The position numbers and the translations under genes are program-made. The notes under the pieces were generated by a model. The model was not told where the DNA came from. It saw only the letters and a program-made list of their open reading frames with translations, and did not search any database. From the NCBI RefSeq assembly GCF_030819175.1, contig NZ_JAUTBJ010000002.1, positions 3,967,001 through 4,031,000 on the forward strand: a DNA stretch of 64,000 nt, written 5' to 3'. This document shows, in pieces, positions 44,457 through 54,176 of the stretch (the first letter of the stretch is position 1; each line of letters opens with the position of its first letter). This stretch comes from Sphingomonas sp. SORGH_AS_0879. Its GTDB lineage: Bacteria; Pseudomonadota; Alphaproteobacteria; Sphingomonadales; Sphingomonadaceae.

Positions 44457-47346
44457 TCAGAAGAAGAGTTTGCGGATCGACAGGCGAATGGTGCGGCCCA
44501 GCGGATCGAGATAACCGGGCTGATAACCGATCGGAACCGTGCTTGCGCCGTCGGTCACCCGCTGGCGCTGGTTGAACAGATTGTCGACCGACAGGCTGAT
44601 CCGCGTGCCCCGGACCCAGGGATGCGCGCGGACCAGGTCCAGCCGCTGCCCCAGATCGGCGAACAGGCGGAAATCGACCGTCGCCAGACTGCTGAAATCC
44701 AGCGCCTGTGGATTGGCGGGGGTGCCGCCATTGACCCGCGTCGCGCTCTGCCAATTGCCCGAGAAGCGCACGCCGATGCCATTGTTCGAATAGCCCGCCT
44801 GCGCCTCGACCTGATGGCGCGAGGTGCCACCGCTCGACCCGATCGCATCGCCACGCAGCAGGTCGAGCACGGGGCCGCCATCCGCCACGGTCACCCGGTC
44901 GGCGAAGGTCCATGTGTGGTAGAGCGCGAACTGCATCCGCCCCCCGCCGCCGCCACGACCGCCGCCAAAGCCGCCGCCCCGGAAACCCCCGCCGCCGGGG
45001 CCGCCCGGCCCGCCCTGTGGCCCTGGACCACCCGGTCCTCCGGGGCCACCCGGTGCCGCATTGGCCGTCCCGGGTGCGCCGCCGGGCGCGCCCGGGCCTT
45101 CGCCACGCGGCCCCTCGCCCCCCGGCCCTTCGCCACGCGGGCCCCGTCCGCCGGGGAAGCTCATCCCGGCAAAGGGATTGGGGCCGGTGCCGGCGCGGAA
45201 GGCTTCCAGTTCCTTCTGGATCTTCGACTTGATGGGGCGTGAGAAATTGACGCCCCAGCGCAGTTGCGACCGCTCGGTCCGGGCGAAGTTGATCGGGCGG
45301 GAATCGACACGCAGCAGATTGCCCGAGGCGTCGCGCGAGAAGCGGTCCGGGAAGGCCGCCTCGATCGCCACGGTCGGCGTCGGGAAGGAGGCGATCGGAT
45401 CGTCGGTGTCGATGCGGTAATAATTGGCGGTCAGGTTGATGTCCCGCTCGCGCCACGGCTTCAGGGTCAGGCCCAGCTTCATGACATGGCGGTTGTCCGC
45501 GACCAGCGCCGGATTGCCGCCCGTCACCGCCGTGATCGTCGCGGTCGTGCCGCTGACATAGTCGAACAGGCGGACATTGGGCGTGGTGATCGTCGGATTG
45601 CCCAGTTGCTGCGCGGTGGGAGCATCCTCCTGATCGGTCCAGGACGCGATGAAACGCACCCCCTCCAGCGGATTCCAGTTCGCACCGTAACCCACCGTCG
45701 TCAGCGTGCCGAAGTCCGACAGATGGTCCGCGCCGACATTGAGGTTCAACGACAGATTGCCGATCGCGCCCAGCACCTGGCGGTCGCGATTGGCGATGGG
45801 CAGGTCCAGATTGACCTGGCCGTTGACGATATCGCGCGACACGTCGCCGGTCTGGACCAGCCCGAACCGGGTCGAGCGGCTGGAGAAATCGGTCGTCTGC
45901 CCGCCCAGCTTGACGCTGGCCTGCACATCGCCCGCCGGCAACGCGAAGACGCGACCGTTGAGCAGCGCGTCCACCTCGCCCGATGATGAGGTCGACCGCG
46001 CGAAATTGCGCGCGGCCAGCCCCAGCCCGCTCAGCGGACCATAGGGATTGGCGGTCGGATCGCCCGCAGTCAGCCGGGCCTGCAAATCGGTCACGTCCAG
46101 CCCGGTATCGGTCGCCACCCGGCTCTCGGCCCGGTCATAGGCCCCGGTCAGCGACCAGCGCCACTTGCCGATATCGCCATTGAACGCGGTGCCCAGATGC
46201 GCGGTCAGCCCGGTGTTGTTCTGGACGAGCGGGCCATAGGCATCGCTCAGCCGCGCGACCGTCGCGCTGGTCGCAAAGGGCGAATAGGGATTGCCCGCGG
46301 GGACCACCAGATTGGCCGAGGGCAGGCCGTTCCAGCTATTGCTCTGCGTCGTCTGCACCTCGGCATTGAACGAGGCCGACACCTTGTCGAAGATGTTGCG
46401 CGCATAGACGATATTGGCGTCCCATTGCCGCTGCGCCGATTGCAGCGTGCGATAGGGGGTGACGTCGGTGCTGGTAGCCGGGCTGCCCGCAAGCTGGGCG
46501 AGGCCGGGGCGCGGCGGTCAGGCCGGTCGGAAGCCCGACCACGCTGGGGCTCGTGCCGGTCAGCGCCGCGAGACCCGGATCGGCGGTGACGATATTGCCG
46601 CCAAGCGACGCGTTGGACGAGGGCGCGACGATCCCCCGCTCCGCCTCGGTCAGGCGCGAGGTTTCGGAATAGTCGGTGTGGATGCTCAGCCGCGTGTCGC
46701 GCCGGATTTGCAACTGGTCGAGCCGAAGCTGCCCCATCGCCGAGCCCCCTTGCGTCGGCACCCTGCCGATCGCCTCGACCGCCAGCGAGCGGAAGCGCGG
46801 GCGCAGGACGAAATTGACCACCTTCTGATCGGCGCGATAGCCGTATTTCAGCGCGACTTCCTCAGGCAGGATGTCGACGCGCAGGATCGCCTCGGTCGGC
46901 AGGTCGCGGATTTCCTGGAAGCCCGCGATCCGGCGACCGTTGAGCAGGATCACCGGCGATCCGCCGCGCCCGCTGGTCGTCTGTGGCGCCAATTCGGTCA
47001 GCAGGTCGGCGACGCTCGACACGCCGTAACTGCGAATATCGGCGGGGTTCAGTTGCTGGTCGGGCGGGATGTCGCCTGGCACGCGCCCCGGTTCGCGCCG
47101 GGCGGTGACGACGACATCGCCTTCCTCCGCGCCGTCATCCTCCGCGTCGGGGTCGGAATGGGTGGGAGCGGCGGTGGAGGGGGCGGCGGGCGTCTGCTGC
47201 GGCGGGGCGGCGGTGGTCGCCGGAGCCGCAGCCGCCCCATCGGTGCCGGCGGGCGTTTGCGGGACAGCGGGGGACGTGGTCGCCACCTGCGCCTGCGCGA
47301 TCGCCGGCATCGCACTCGCCAGCATCAAACCCGCCCATAGCCGCAT
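44457..47346 (-). pseudogene. TonB-dependent receptor, frameshifted, with Gly/Pro-rich loop
   Basis: The intended product is about 962 residues. A signal peptide (ASAMPAIAQA) is followed by a Thr/Ala/Pro-rich spacer and a TonB-box region (GDVVVTARREPG). The plug has SPVILLNGRRIAGFQEIRDLP and ILPEEVALKYGYRADQKVVNF, and the barrel ends GRTIRLSIRKLFF. The N-terminal frame runs from 47346; after GLTAAP it departs, and the true continuation (AQLAGSPATSTDVTPY) is one frame over. Deleting one G from the GGGG at 46506-46509 joins them. A Gly/Pro-rich insert (about 44937-45165, repeated GPGG and GEGP units) lies in a barrel loop. Expression as a single protein is impossible as written. The gene is not close to a Fur box. 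Confidence 0.85.
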
Positions 47347-47390
47347 CGATCGTCCCTCTTCCCACTCTTCGGGTTTCGGGCGTTAGGACG

Positions 47391-47431
47391 CAAATGTCGC
47401 ACAAATGTGCCGTGCGGGACGACATTTGTCG
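47391..47431. promoter_or_regulatory. Repeated CAAATGT motifs upstream of TonB receptor
   Basis: Three copies of CAAATGT or its complement: 47391-47397, 47402-47408 and, inverted, ACATTTG at 47422-47428. The first two are 11 bp apart, one helical turn. They lie 45-85 bp upstream of the receptor start, a position suited to an activator or repressor. No regulator is adjacent. Confidence 0.4.
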
Positions 47432-47456
47432 CGGGCGTGCAGAAGGATAGATTCTC

Positions 47457-47617
47457 CACGACCCCGGCGAAGGCCGGGGCCCAGGATCGGTGCAGTTCAC
47501 GGTATGCGGATATGAGGCGGGGGAGGCCATCGCGACGCGCTCGCTTCTGCCTCCCCCGCCTTGTCGCTATGCCACCTCACCACCTCGCAACTGGGCCCGG
47601 CCTCTGCCGGGGACGTG
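47457..47617. repeat. Nested inverted-repeat element (MITE-like)
   Basis: Outer arms 47457-47484 and 47591-47617 are imperfect inverted repeats around a ccccggcgaaggccgggg core. Inner arms aggcgggggagg (47515-47526) and cctcccccgcct (47550-47561) pair perfectly. It sits between the TonB receptor promoter and the 3' end of the reductase gene and contains no gene. Confidence 0.65.
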
Positions 47618-47636
47618 CTGGTGGTAAGGGCGGCGC

Positions 47637-48449
47637 TTAACCCGCGAACGCCTTCTCGATCACATAGGCACCCGGCTGCGCGTTCGAGCCCTCGGGAAAG
47701 CCCATTTCCTCGAACCTGGCGCCCAGCGACTTGATCATCTCCATGCTGCCGCACATCATGATCCGGTCGGTTTCCGGGTTGAAGCCATGCGCGCTGGGCA
47801 GCCCCGCGAACAACCGGCCATCGTCGATCAGCGCGTCGATCCGGCCCGAGGTGTGGAAGGGTTCGCGCGTGACGGTCGGGACATAGTGGAATTTCTCCGC
47901 CGCGACGTCACCGACCAGGGGATCGTCGGCCAGCTTGCCCGCCAGCTCGTCATGGAAAGCGAGATCGCTGACCCGGCGGACCGAGTGAACGATGATGACC
48001 TCATCGAACATGTCGTAGATATCGGGATCGCGCGCGACCGACAGGAAGGGCGCCAGGCCCGTGCCGGTCGACAGCATGAACAGCCGCTTGCCGGGCAGCA
48101 GCGCGTCGGCGACCAGCGTACCGGTGGGCTTGCGGCCGAGATAGATCTGGTCACCCGGCTGCACCTTTTGCAGCTTGCTGGTCAGCGGGCCGTCCTGGAC
48201 CTTGATCGACAGGAAATCGAGCTTCTCGTCATAGGACGGGCTCGCCACCGAATAGGCGCGGAGCAGCGGCTTGCCGTTGTCGCCCTGGAGGCCGATCATC
48301 ACGAACTCGCCCGACCGGAAGCGGAAGCTGTCGGGGCGCGAGACCGAGAAGGAGAAGAGATGCTCGTTCCAGTGATGGACGCTCTGAACCGTCTCGACGC
48401 TCAGCGCGGTGGTCGGGGTCAGTTCGGGCAGGGCAGTATCGGTCGACAA
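47637..48449 (-). CDS. fpr: Ferredoxin--NADP reductase (FpR type)
   Basis: A ~270-residue FAD enzyme moving electrons between NADPH and ferredoxin or flavodoxin. The FAD site is RAYSVASPSYDEKLDFLSIKV with the RxYS motif. The phosphate region is GPLTSKLQ, the NADP-binding part has LSTGTGLAPFLSVARDP and MMCGSMEMI, and the C-terminus is short (VIEKAFAG) as in bacterial subclass I FpR. No ATG is available: TTG 48449 (8 nt after GGAG) is preferred over TTG 48455. Cytoplasmic; supports oxidative-stress and iron-release reactions. Monocistronic; the 3' end abuts a repeat element. Confidence 0.92.
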   Translation of the reverse strand: MSTDTALPELTPTTALSVETVQSVHHWNEHLFSFSVSRPDSFRFRSGEFVMIGLQGDNGKPLLRAYSVASPSYDEKLDFLSIKVQDGPLTSKLQKVQPGDQIYLGRKPTGTLVADALLPGKRLFMLSTGTGLAPFLSVARDPDIYDMFDEVIIVHSVRRVSDLAFHDELAGKLADDPLVGDVAAEKFHYVPTVTREPFHTSGRIDALIDDGRLFAGLPSAHGFNPETDRIMMCGSMEMIKSLGARFEEMGFPEGSNAQPGAYVIEKAFAG

Positions 48450-48777
48450 CCTCAAAACTCCTTTGCGCCCCGCGCCCGTCGATGGTTCGTCGGGGCGGGC
48501 GGATACGTCATGGGCGAATGAATCGGGTGGCCCTTACCAAGAATAGCGCAGGCTGCCTACAAAGGTCCGCCATGCCCCATAATAGCAGCCATTGTTCAGG
48601 AAAGGGCCGCCGACGGACCGCGCGGCGAACCCGTCGGGCCGGAATGCCGCCCGCCAGCGGGGCCGTCCGCCCAGGAGCGCCGTGCGAAGGCGATGCATAA
48701 ATTTTTCCCCTGCTATTGATAGTGACTCTCAAATACTGCTAAGGGCCTGCCCGTGAATTGACAAGGGGTAAGCGCGG
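48450..48777. other. Intergenic stretch with Fur-like site
   Basis: About 330 bp between two divergent genes. Apart from the fpr ribosome-binding site (AAAGGAG) on the left and a Fur-like box near the right end, no gene or RNA was recognised. The short frames in it lack ribosome-binding sites. Confidence 0.5.
48717..48731. promoter_or_regulatory. Fur box upstream of DUF3649/PepSY operon
   Basis: TGATAGTGACTCTCA has three mismatches from the 7-1-7 Fur consensus at 14 defined positions and shares TGATAGTGA with the strong box at 4274. It is 47-61 bp upstream of the GTG start, in an AT-rich stretch. Confidence 0.6.
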
Positions 48778-49125
48778 GTGGCGTCACGCCAAGCCATTGA
48801 CGAACGGGCCGGACAGGCCTCGCGGGGCACCCGCACCCGGTGGTTTGCCGGGACGGCGATGGCGTGGCGCTGGTTCACCGCGATCGTCGGCGGTTATGGG
48901 TTCGCGGTGGCCGCCGCGATGCTGACCGCGCGGATACTCCCCGCGCCCGACACTATGGCGCGAATCGAGGTGACGGGCTGGCCGATGCTCTTGTCCTTCC
49001 TGGTCTATGCCGGGATCGGATTATGGGCATTGCACGAAATTCGCTTGCGGCGGGTCGGCGCGGTGGTCTGGGGCGGCGCGATCGTCATGGCGGGCCTGAT
49101 CTGGTGGCTGGGCACGCGGGCATGA
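48778..49125 (+). CDS. DUF3649-family membrane protein, iron-linked operon
   Basis: A 115-residue inner-membrane protein with three hydrophobic segments (WFTAIVGGYGFAVAAAML, MLLSFLVYAGIGLWAL and VVWGGAIVMAGLIWWL) and charged ends. The family is known from siderophore-uptake operons, where DUF3649, a PepSY protein and DUF3325 occur together. GTG 48778 has AAGGGG 9 bp upstream. The next gene starts inside its stop (ATGA). It lies behind a Fur-like box. A function in ferric-siderophore reduction or transport energetics is assumed, not shown. Confidence 0.78.
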   Translation: MASRQAIDERAGQASRGTRTRWFAGTAMAWRWFTAIVGGYGFAVAAAMLTARILPAPDTMARIEVTGWPMLLSFLVYAGIGLWALHEIRLRRVGAVVWGGAIVMAGLIWWLGTRA

Positions 49126-50687
49126 GCGAGGCGACGATGTCCGGCCAGCGCGGCTGGCGACAGACGATGGCCTGGGCGCATGGCTGGCTGGGCCTGATCG
49201 CCGGGTGGATCCTGTTCACCATGTTCCTGACCGGCACCTCGGCCTATTTCCGGCCCGAGATCACCCAGTGGATGCAGCCGGAGATTCGCCCCGCCACGGC
49301 GTCGACCGGACAGGCGGCGCAGTCGGCGGTGCGCCATTTGTCGCGGATCGGTCCGGACGACCTGCAATGGTATATCTATCTGCCCGATGGCCGGACGACC
49401 GCGACCCGCGCCTTCCGCATCCCCGCCAAGCCCGATCGCACACGGCGCGGCGGCGAGCTCGACCTCGATCCCGTCAGCGGCGCCCCCCTGACCGCGCGAG
49501 AGACGCGCGGGGGCGAGCATTTCTATCGCTTCCATTTCCAGCTTCAATTGCCGCACCCCTGGGGCCGCTGGCTCGCCGGGCTGTGCGCGATGGCGATGCT
49601 GGGCGCGATCGTCTCGGGCGTGATTACCCATAAGCGCATCTTCGCCGACTTCTTCACGCTGCGCTGGAACAAGGGGCAGCGGAGTTGGCTGGACGCGCAC
49701 AATGTCACCGCCGTGCTCGGCCTGCCCTATCATGCGATGATCACCTATACCGGGCTCATCACGCTGGTCACCATGTACATGCCGTGGCCGGTCCTGATGA
49801 ATTATGCCAAGCCCGCCCAGTTCCTTGAGGTCGCATACGGCACGCCGGCGGACGTCGCCGCCAGCGGCGTGCGCCGTCCGCTGGTCGCGATCGCGCCGCT
49901 GGTCCGCGATGCCGAGCGGCGGATGGGCGGACAGGCGACGCGGATCATCGTGCAGAATCCGGGCGATAGCGCGGCGCGCGTGACCATCGCGCAAGGATCG
50001 CGCGGCGCGATCAGCGCGCGGACGCCCACCGTCACCTATGACGGCGCGACCGGCCGTTTCGTCGCCCAGACCGGCCAGGTCGCCTCGGCGATCGGGACGG
50101 CGGGCGTGCTGCTCGGCCTGCATCTGGCGAGCTTTGCCGGGCCGGCGCTGCGCTGGGCCTATTTCGTGATGGGCCTGACCGGCGCGGCGATGGTCGGCAC
50201 CGGCCTGCTGCTCTGGACCGCCAAGCGACGCAAGCCCGGCGCGGCACCCTTTTTCGGACTGAAGCTGGCCGAGCGGCTTAACATCGCGGTCATCGCGGCC
50301 TTCCCCAGCGGCATGGCGGCCTATCTGCTCGCCAACCGGCTGATCCCCGCCGGGATGGAGGGGCGCGCCGAGATGGAAGTGTCGGCGATGTTCTGGACCT
50401 GGGGCCTGCTCGCGCTCGCCCAGTTCGGCCTGCCCGCCCGCCGCGCCTGGACGGCCCTGTTCGTCGTCGCCGCCGCCCTGTGGAGCGCGATTCCGATCGT
50501 CAACGCGCTGACCACGTCGCGCTCGCTGGTCCCCGCGCTGCTCGACGGCGATCACCTGTTCGTCGCTTTCGACCTCGCCTGCCTCGCCATCGGGATCGGC
50601 TTCGCCGTCGCCGCGCGGGTCAGTGCCCGTCCCGCTGCCCGTACTCCCACACGGACCCGTCGCCCCCTGGAGCCTGCCCATGCTTGA
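49122..50687 (+). CDS. PepSY-associated TM protein (putative ferric-siderophore reductase/uptake)
   Basis: A 521-residue inner-membrane protein. N-terminal WAHGWLGLIAGWILFTMFLTGTSAY is the first TM typical of PepSY_TM proteins. A PepSY-like periplasmic region follows (QSAVRHLSRIGPDDLQWYIYLPDG, RGGELDLDPVSG), then GRWLAGLCAMAMLGAIVSGVITHKRIF and a further loop with RRPLVAIAPLVRDAERRMGG. Several more TMs close the protein (to YLLANRL...). Conserved histidines near TM ends are candidates for haem ligands. It overlaps both neighbours (ATGA, and 8 bp with the next gene), so three products are made stoichiometrically. Confidence 0.88.
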   Translation: MSEATMSGQRGWRQTMAWAHGWLGLIAGWILFTMFLTGTSAYFRPEITQWMQPEIRPATASTGQAAQSAVRHLSRIGPDDLQWYIYLPDGRTTATRAFRIPAKPDRTRRGGELDLDPVSGAPLTARETRGGEHFYRFHFQLQLPHPWGRWLAGLCAMAMLGAIVSGVITHKRIFADFFTLRWNKGQRSWLDAHNVTAVLGLPYHAMITYTGLITLVTMYMPWPVLMNYAKPAQFLEVAYGTPADVAASGVRRPLVAIAPLVRDAERRMGGQATRIIVQNPGDSAARVTIAQGSRGAISARTPTVTYDGATGRFVAQTGQVASAIGTAGVLLGLHLASFAGPALRWAYFVMGLTGAAMVGTGLLLWTAKRRKPGAAPFFGLKLAERLNIAVIAAFPSGMAAYLLANRLIPAGMEGRAEMEVSAMFWTWGLLALAQFGLPARRAWTALFVVAAALWSAIPIVNALTTSRSLVPALLDGDHLFVAFDLACLAIGIGFAVAARVSARPAARTPTRTRRPLEPAHA

Positions 50688-51054
50688 TACGATCGCGCTT
50701 TGCTTTGTCGGCTTCTGGCTGCTCGCCGCCGGGTCCTATCGCCATGCCAGGGACGCGGGCACGCTGCACGATGCGCGGCTTCGCACCGGATTGAAGCTGC
50801 TGGGGGCCGCCGTGCTGGTGCTGGCGCTATCGGCATGCGGGACGCAGATCACGGGCGAGCGGATCGTGCGGCTGCTGGGTGCGGCGTCGATCGGCGGGAT
50901 CGCGCTCAACCTGCTGCTGTCGGTGCGCGCGAGCGCGGCCTTCGCCCCCTTGCGTGCGGTCAACCGGCTTGCGGGTCGAACACGGACCAGCCGGTCCGCT
51001 GCACCAGCCGTTCGAGCGCCAGCGTACCAAGCTGCGAATTCCCGCGCGCGTTGA
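50680..51054 (+). CDS. DUF3325-family membrane protein
   Basis: A 124-residue protein with three TM-like segments ([33 protein letters not shown] and [18 protein letters not shown]). The family closes the DUF3649-PepSY-DUF3325 iron operon. ATG 50680 overlaps the PepSY stop by 8 bp. The last ~30 residues, from [13 protein letters not shown], are encoded in DNA that also encodes the antisense C-terminus of the glutaminase. The native protein probably ended near RAVNRL and the tail is unusual. No function is known. Confidence 0.7.
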   Translation: MLDTIALCFVGFWLLAAGSYRHARDAGTLHDARLRTGLKLLGAAVLVLALSACGTQITGERIVRLLGAASIGGIALNLLLSVRASAAFAPLRAVNRLAGRTRTSRSAAPAVRAPAYQAANSRAR

Positions 51055-51895
51055 GGCCGGGCGACCAGACGGCGATCGAAGCCCTGCCGGGCACGATCGC
51101 CAATATGCCGCCGCCCACCCCCGATTTCCCCGGCAGGCCGACCCGGAAGGCGAATTCGCCCGAGCCGTCATAATGGCCACAACTCATCATCAGCGCGTTG
51201 ATCCGCCGCGCCCGCTGCGCTGACACGACCGAGCGCCCGGTCCCCGGATGGAGGCCCCGCGCCATCAGATAGCGCCCCGCCAGCGCCAGTTGCCGACAAC
51301 TCATCGCCAGCGCACAGAAGTGGAAATAGACCCCCAGCACCCGCTCCACGGGATGATGGAGATTGCCGAAGGCCCGCATGTAGTGCGCCAGCGCCTGGTT
51401 GCGGTGCCCCGTCTCCATCTCTCCTCGCGCGACGACGGCGTCGATGACGATGTCCTCCTCCCCCGCCAGCGCCCGGACGAAGCGCAGCATCTCGCCGATC
51501 GCCTCGCGCGGCTCGTAGCCGCCGAGCAGCACGTCCGCGACCACGATCGCGCCCGCATTGATGAACGGATTGCGCGGGATGCCGCTTTCGGTTTCCAGTT
51601 GCACGATCGAGTTGAACGCCGTCCCCGACGGCTCGCGCCCCACCCGCCGCCACAACTGGTCGCCGACCGCGCCGAGCGCCAGGGTCAGCGCGAAGACCTT
51701 GGAGATGCTCTGGATGGAGAAACTCTCTTCCGCATCCCCCGCCAGATGACATCGCCCATCCGCCTCGACGATGGCGATGCCGAAGCGTTGCGGATCGATC
51801 CCCGCCAGCGCGGGAATATAATCCGCCGGTTTGCCCCGGTCGGGCGCGTCCGCCATTTCGGCGGCGATATCGGCGACGATCGCGGACAGGTCCAT
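50960..51895 (-). CDS. glsA: Glutaminase
   Basis: A 311-residue glutaminase of the GlsA/YbaS serine-dependent family (glutamine to glutamate + ammonia). The SxxK catalytic pair is visible as Ser63 and Lys66 in [17 protein letters not shown]. Landmarks are [36 protein letters not shown] and [17 protein letters not shown]. Start ATG 51895 (AGAGGA upstream) fits the family; the frame is open ~100 codons further. Monocistronic; the 3' end overlaps DUF3325 convergently. It supplies glutamate and ammonia for nitrogen use or acid resistance. Confidence 0.95.
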   Translation of the reverse strand: MDLSAIVADIAAEMADAPDRGKPADYIPALAGIDPQRFGIAIVEADGRCHLAGDAEESFSIQSISKVFALTLALGAVGDQLWRRVGREPSGTAFNSIVQLETESGIPRNPFINAGAIVVADVLLGGYEPREAIGEMLRFVRALAGEEDIVIDAVVARGEMETGHRNQALAHYMRAFGNLHHPVERVLGVYFHFCALAMSCRQLALAGRYLMARGLHPGTGRSVVSAQRARRINALMMSCGHYDGSGEFAFRVGLPGKSGVGGGILAIVPGRASIAVWSPGLNARGNSQLGTLALERLVQRTGWSVFDPQAG

Positions 51896-52010
51896 GGTCC
51901 TCTCGTGCCGTGGGACGTTCCCTTTGTCGAGCGCCGCGAACCCGTCACAAACCGGGGTTAGGGAGCCGTCGCTTCCTCCCAAAGCACCGAAACGGACCGA
52001 AATCAGTATC

Positions 52011-53312
52011 ATGCGCGATAGGGACACCACCCCGCCCGCCCCCGGTTTCTGGACGCTCGCCAGCGTCGAGGGATGGGAACGTTGTGCGATCCAGGGCGCC
52101 AAGTCGCTGCTCACCCTGTTCCTGCTGACCGACCTGCTGGCACGCGGCCATGCGGTGGTCGGCCTTGCCGAACTGCGCATGGCGGTCGAGCGGATGACCG
52201 GCACGCAGGGCGACGTCGCCTTCGCCTCGCAGCTTTACGGGCTGTACGGTGCGCTGACCTATCTGGTCCTGCCGCTGGGCGGATGGATCGCGGACCGCAG
52301 CGGGCGGCGACGGACCGCCATGTATGGCGGCGCGCTGCTGATGGCGCTGGGGCTGTTCGCGCTGGCGAGCCGAACCTGGGCGCTGGCGGGGCTCGGGTTG
52401 CTGATCGCGGGGATCGGGTTGCTCAAGGGCAATCTCGCCGCCGAGGTCGGCGCATTGCGCGGGAAGGCCGGTGGCGACCGGCTGTTCGCGGCCTATCTCG
52501 CCTGCCTCAACGGCGGGACGTTGCTGGGGCCGCTGTTCGGTGGATGGCTGGCGCTGAGGTTCGGGTTCGCCGCCGCCTTCGTCGCGATGGCGGCAGGCAT
52601 GGGGGTCGCGATACTGCTCCTTCGCACCGCACCGCGCGTGGCGCTGTCCCCGCCCGCGCCGGGGGAGGATCATCGGACCGACTGGGCGCGGGTGGTGCCC
52701 GCCATATTGGGGGTGACGCTGTGCTTCTGCGCCTATGAGCAGTTGACCAACATGGTGCTGGTCTGGGCCGAGGCGCGCGTAGATCTGGCCGTCGCCGGGG
52801 TCGCGATCCCGCCGAGCTGGCTGGCGGCGGCGGATGGGCTGTTCACCATTGCGCTGGCGCTGCTCGCCTATCGACTCGGCCCCCGGCTTGCGCGGCGTGG
52901 CCGGGAGCCGGGGCCTGCGCGCAAGCTGGTCGCCGGGGGCGTGGCGATCGCACTGGCCTATGCCCTGCTGGCGTCTCTGTCGGGTGGCGCGGAGCGGATC
53001 GGACTGGGCGGGCCGATCATGGCGGTGCTGTTGCTCGACATCGGCGTGGTGCTCGCCTGGCCCTCGGCGCTTGCCATCGTCAACGCCGCCGCGCCGCCCG
53101 CCCGCCGGGGGCTGATGACCGGGCTATTCTATCTCCACGGCTTCGTCGCGCATCTGGCGGTGGGGCAGTTGGGCACGCTCTATCCGACGATGGACCAGCC
53201 GCATTTCTGGATGGTCCATGCCGCCTTCGCCCTAGCGGGGGCGGGCATCGCCCTGGCCATTCCACGCGGTCAGGCGACCACCACCTCCACCCCGGCCAGC
53301 GCCTCGGCATAG
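52011..53312 (+). CDS. POT/PTR2-family MFS peptide transporter
   Basis: A 433-residue inner-membrane proton-coupled transporter with about 12 TMs. The motif [21 protein letters not shown] near residue 19 is an ExxERxxxYG-type N-terminal signature of the oligopeptide family in altered form (ERCAIQG). [18 protein letters not shown] is the MFS loop 2-3 motif, and [13 protein letters not shown] follows a TM. The length is shorter than classical POT proteins (450-500). Start ATG 52011 gives a normal N-terminus. The end overlaps the DeoR gene by 43 bp on the other strand. Substrate (di/tripeptides) is inferred. Confidence 0.8.
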   Translation: MRDRDTTPPAPGFWTLASVEGWERCAIQGAKSLLTLFLLTDLLARGHAVVGLAELRMAVERMTGTQGDVAFASQLYGLYGALTYLVLPLGGWIADRSGRRRTAMYGGALLMALGLFALASRTWALAGLGLLIAGIGLLKGNLAAEVGALRGKAGGDRLFAAYLACLNGGTLLGPLFGGWLALRFGFAAAFVAMAAGMGVAILLLRTAPRVALSPPAPGEDHRTDWARVVPAILGVTLCFCAYEQLTNMVLVWAEARVDLAVAGVAIPPSWLAAADGLFTIALALLAYRLGPRLARRGREPGPARKLVAGGVAIALAYALLASLSGGAERIGLGGPIMAVLLLDIGVVLAWPSALAIVNAAAPPARRGLMTGLFYLHGFVAHLAVGQLGTLYPTMDQPHFWMVHAAFALAGAGIALAIPRGQATTTSTPASASA

Positions 53313-54025
53313 GCCGGGGACAGCGCCATGTCGGTCACCAGCATCGCCACATCGCCCAGCGCCGCCACCTGGATCGTGCCCGGCCGGTCGAATTTGCTCT
53401 GGTCCGCCGCGATCAGCGTGCGGCGCGAGCGTGCGATCATCATCCGGCACACGGCCGCCTCCCCGCTGTGATAATCGGCAAAGCCATGGTCGAGATTGAC
53501 CGACTCGACCGACAATATCGCCAGCGCGGGCGTGAACATCGCCAGATAGTCGCGCGCGGTGGCGTCGAAACAGGCGCGATACTCGTAATCCATCTCGCCC
53601 CCCGCCAGCATGATGCGGTTGTCGTTGCGCCCGCCCAGTTCGGCGGCGACGCCCACCGCATTGGTGACGACGGTCAGCCGCTGATGATCGCGAAGCGCAC
53701 GGGCGACATAATGGCCGGTGGTGCTGGCATCCAGATAGATGGTCTGCCCATCCGCCACGAGTTGCGCGACGGCGGCGGCGATCCGCTGCTTGGCCTCGGC
53801 ATGGCGTTGCAGCCGGGTGGCGAAGGAGCCCTCCGTCTCCACCTTGGCGATGCGCACCGCACCGTGGGCGCGGACGACCGCGCCGGAGGCCTCCAGCACG
53901 CGCAACTCGCGGCGCACCGTCTCTTCGGAGACCGACAGCGCCTGGGCCAGTTCGCCGATACCGTGAAAGCCACCCTCTCCCAGAAGCGCCACGATCTCGT
54001 TCTGGCGGCGCTGGCGTTTCATCAT
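53270..54025 (-). CDS. DeoR-family transcriptional regulator
   Basis: A 251-residue repressor. The N-terminal HTH (MKRQRRQNEIVALLGEGGFHGIGELAQALSVSEETVRRELRVLEASG) is typical, with DeoR C-terminal sensor motifs VTNAVGVAAELGG and MLAGGEMDYEYRACFDATARDYLAMF. DeoR proteins usually respond to phosphorylated sugars. The 3' end overlaps the POT gene convergently; a TonB receptor lies 151 bp upstream on the same strand. It may regulate the receptor/phosphatase locus, but this is positional inference. The start is ATG 54025 or the adjacent 54022. Confidence 0.92.
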   Translation of the reverse strand: MMKRQRRQNEIVALLGEGGFHGIGELAQALSVSEETVRRELRVLEASGAVVRAHGAVRIAKVETEGSFATRLQRHAEAKQRIAAAVAQLVADGQTIYLDASTTGHYVARALRDHQRLTVVTNAVGVAAELGGRNDNRIMLAGGEMDYEYRACFDATARDYLAMFTPALAILSVESVNLDHGFADYHSGEAAVCRMMIARSRRTLIAADQSKFDRPGTIQVAALGDVAMLVTDMALSPAYAEALAGVEVVVA

Positions 54026-54094
54026 GTCTGGCAGGTCCTCTGGTTCGGGTCATGCTAGCGTGCGACCATCCGGTCAGGAAGCCCACACAAAGCC

Positions 54095-54121
54095 GCCGAC
54101 GGCACAGGGTGCGCCGTCGGC
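54095..54121. terminator. Hairpin between TonB receptor and deoR
   Basis: A 9-bp perfect stem gccgacggc/gccgtcggc with a 9-nt loop, 56 bp after the receptor stop. There is no T-run, so an intrinsic terminator is uncertain. Confidence 0.45.
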
Positions 54122-54176
54122 GTAGGAGCGCTCCGGTGCCGCTGGGGGCAGACGCCGGATCGGGGAGACTATAGGG

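Noticed and set aside
48508..48732. A 74-codon minus-strand ORF between fpr and the PepSY operon
   Set aside because: No ribosome-binding site and no recognisable domain; it covers the Fur-box promoter region.
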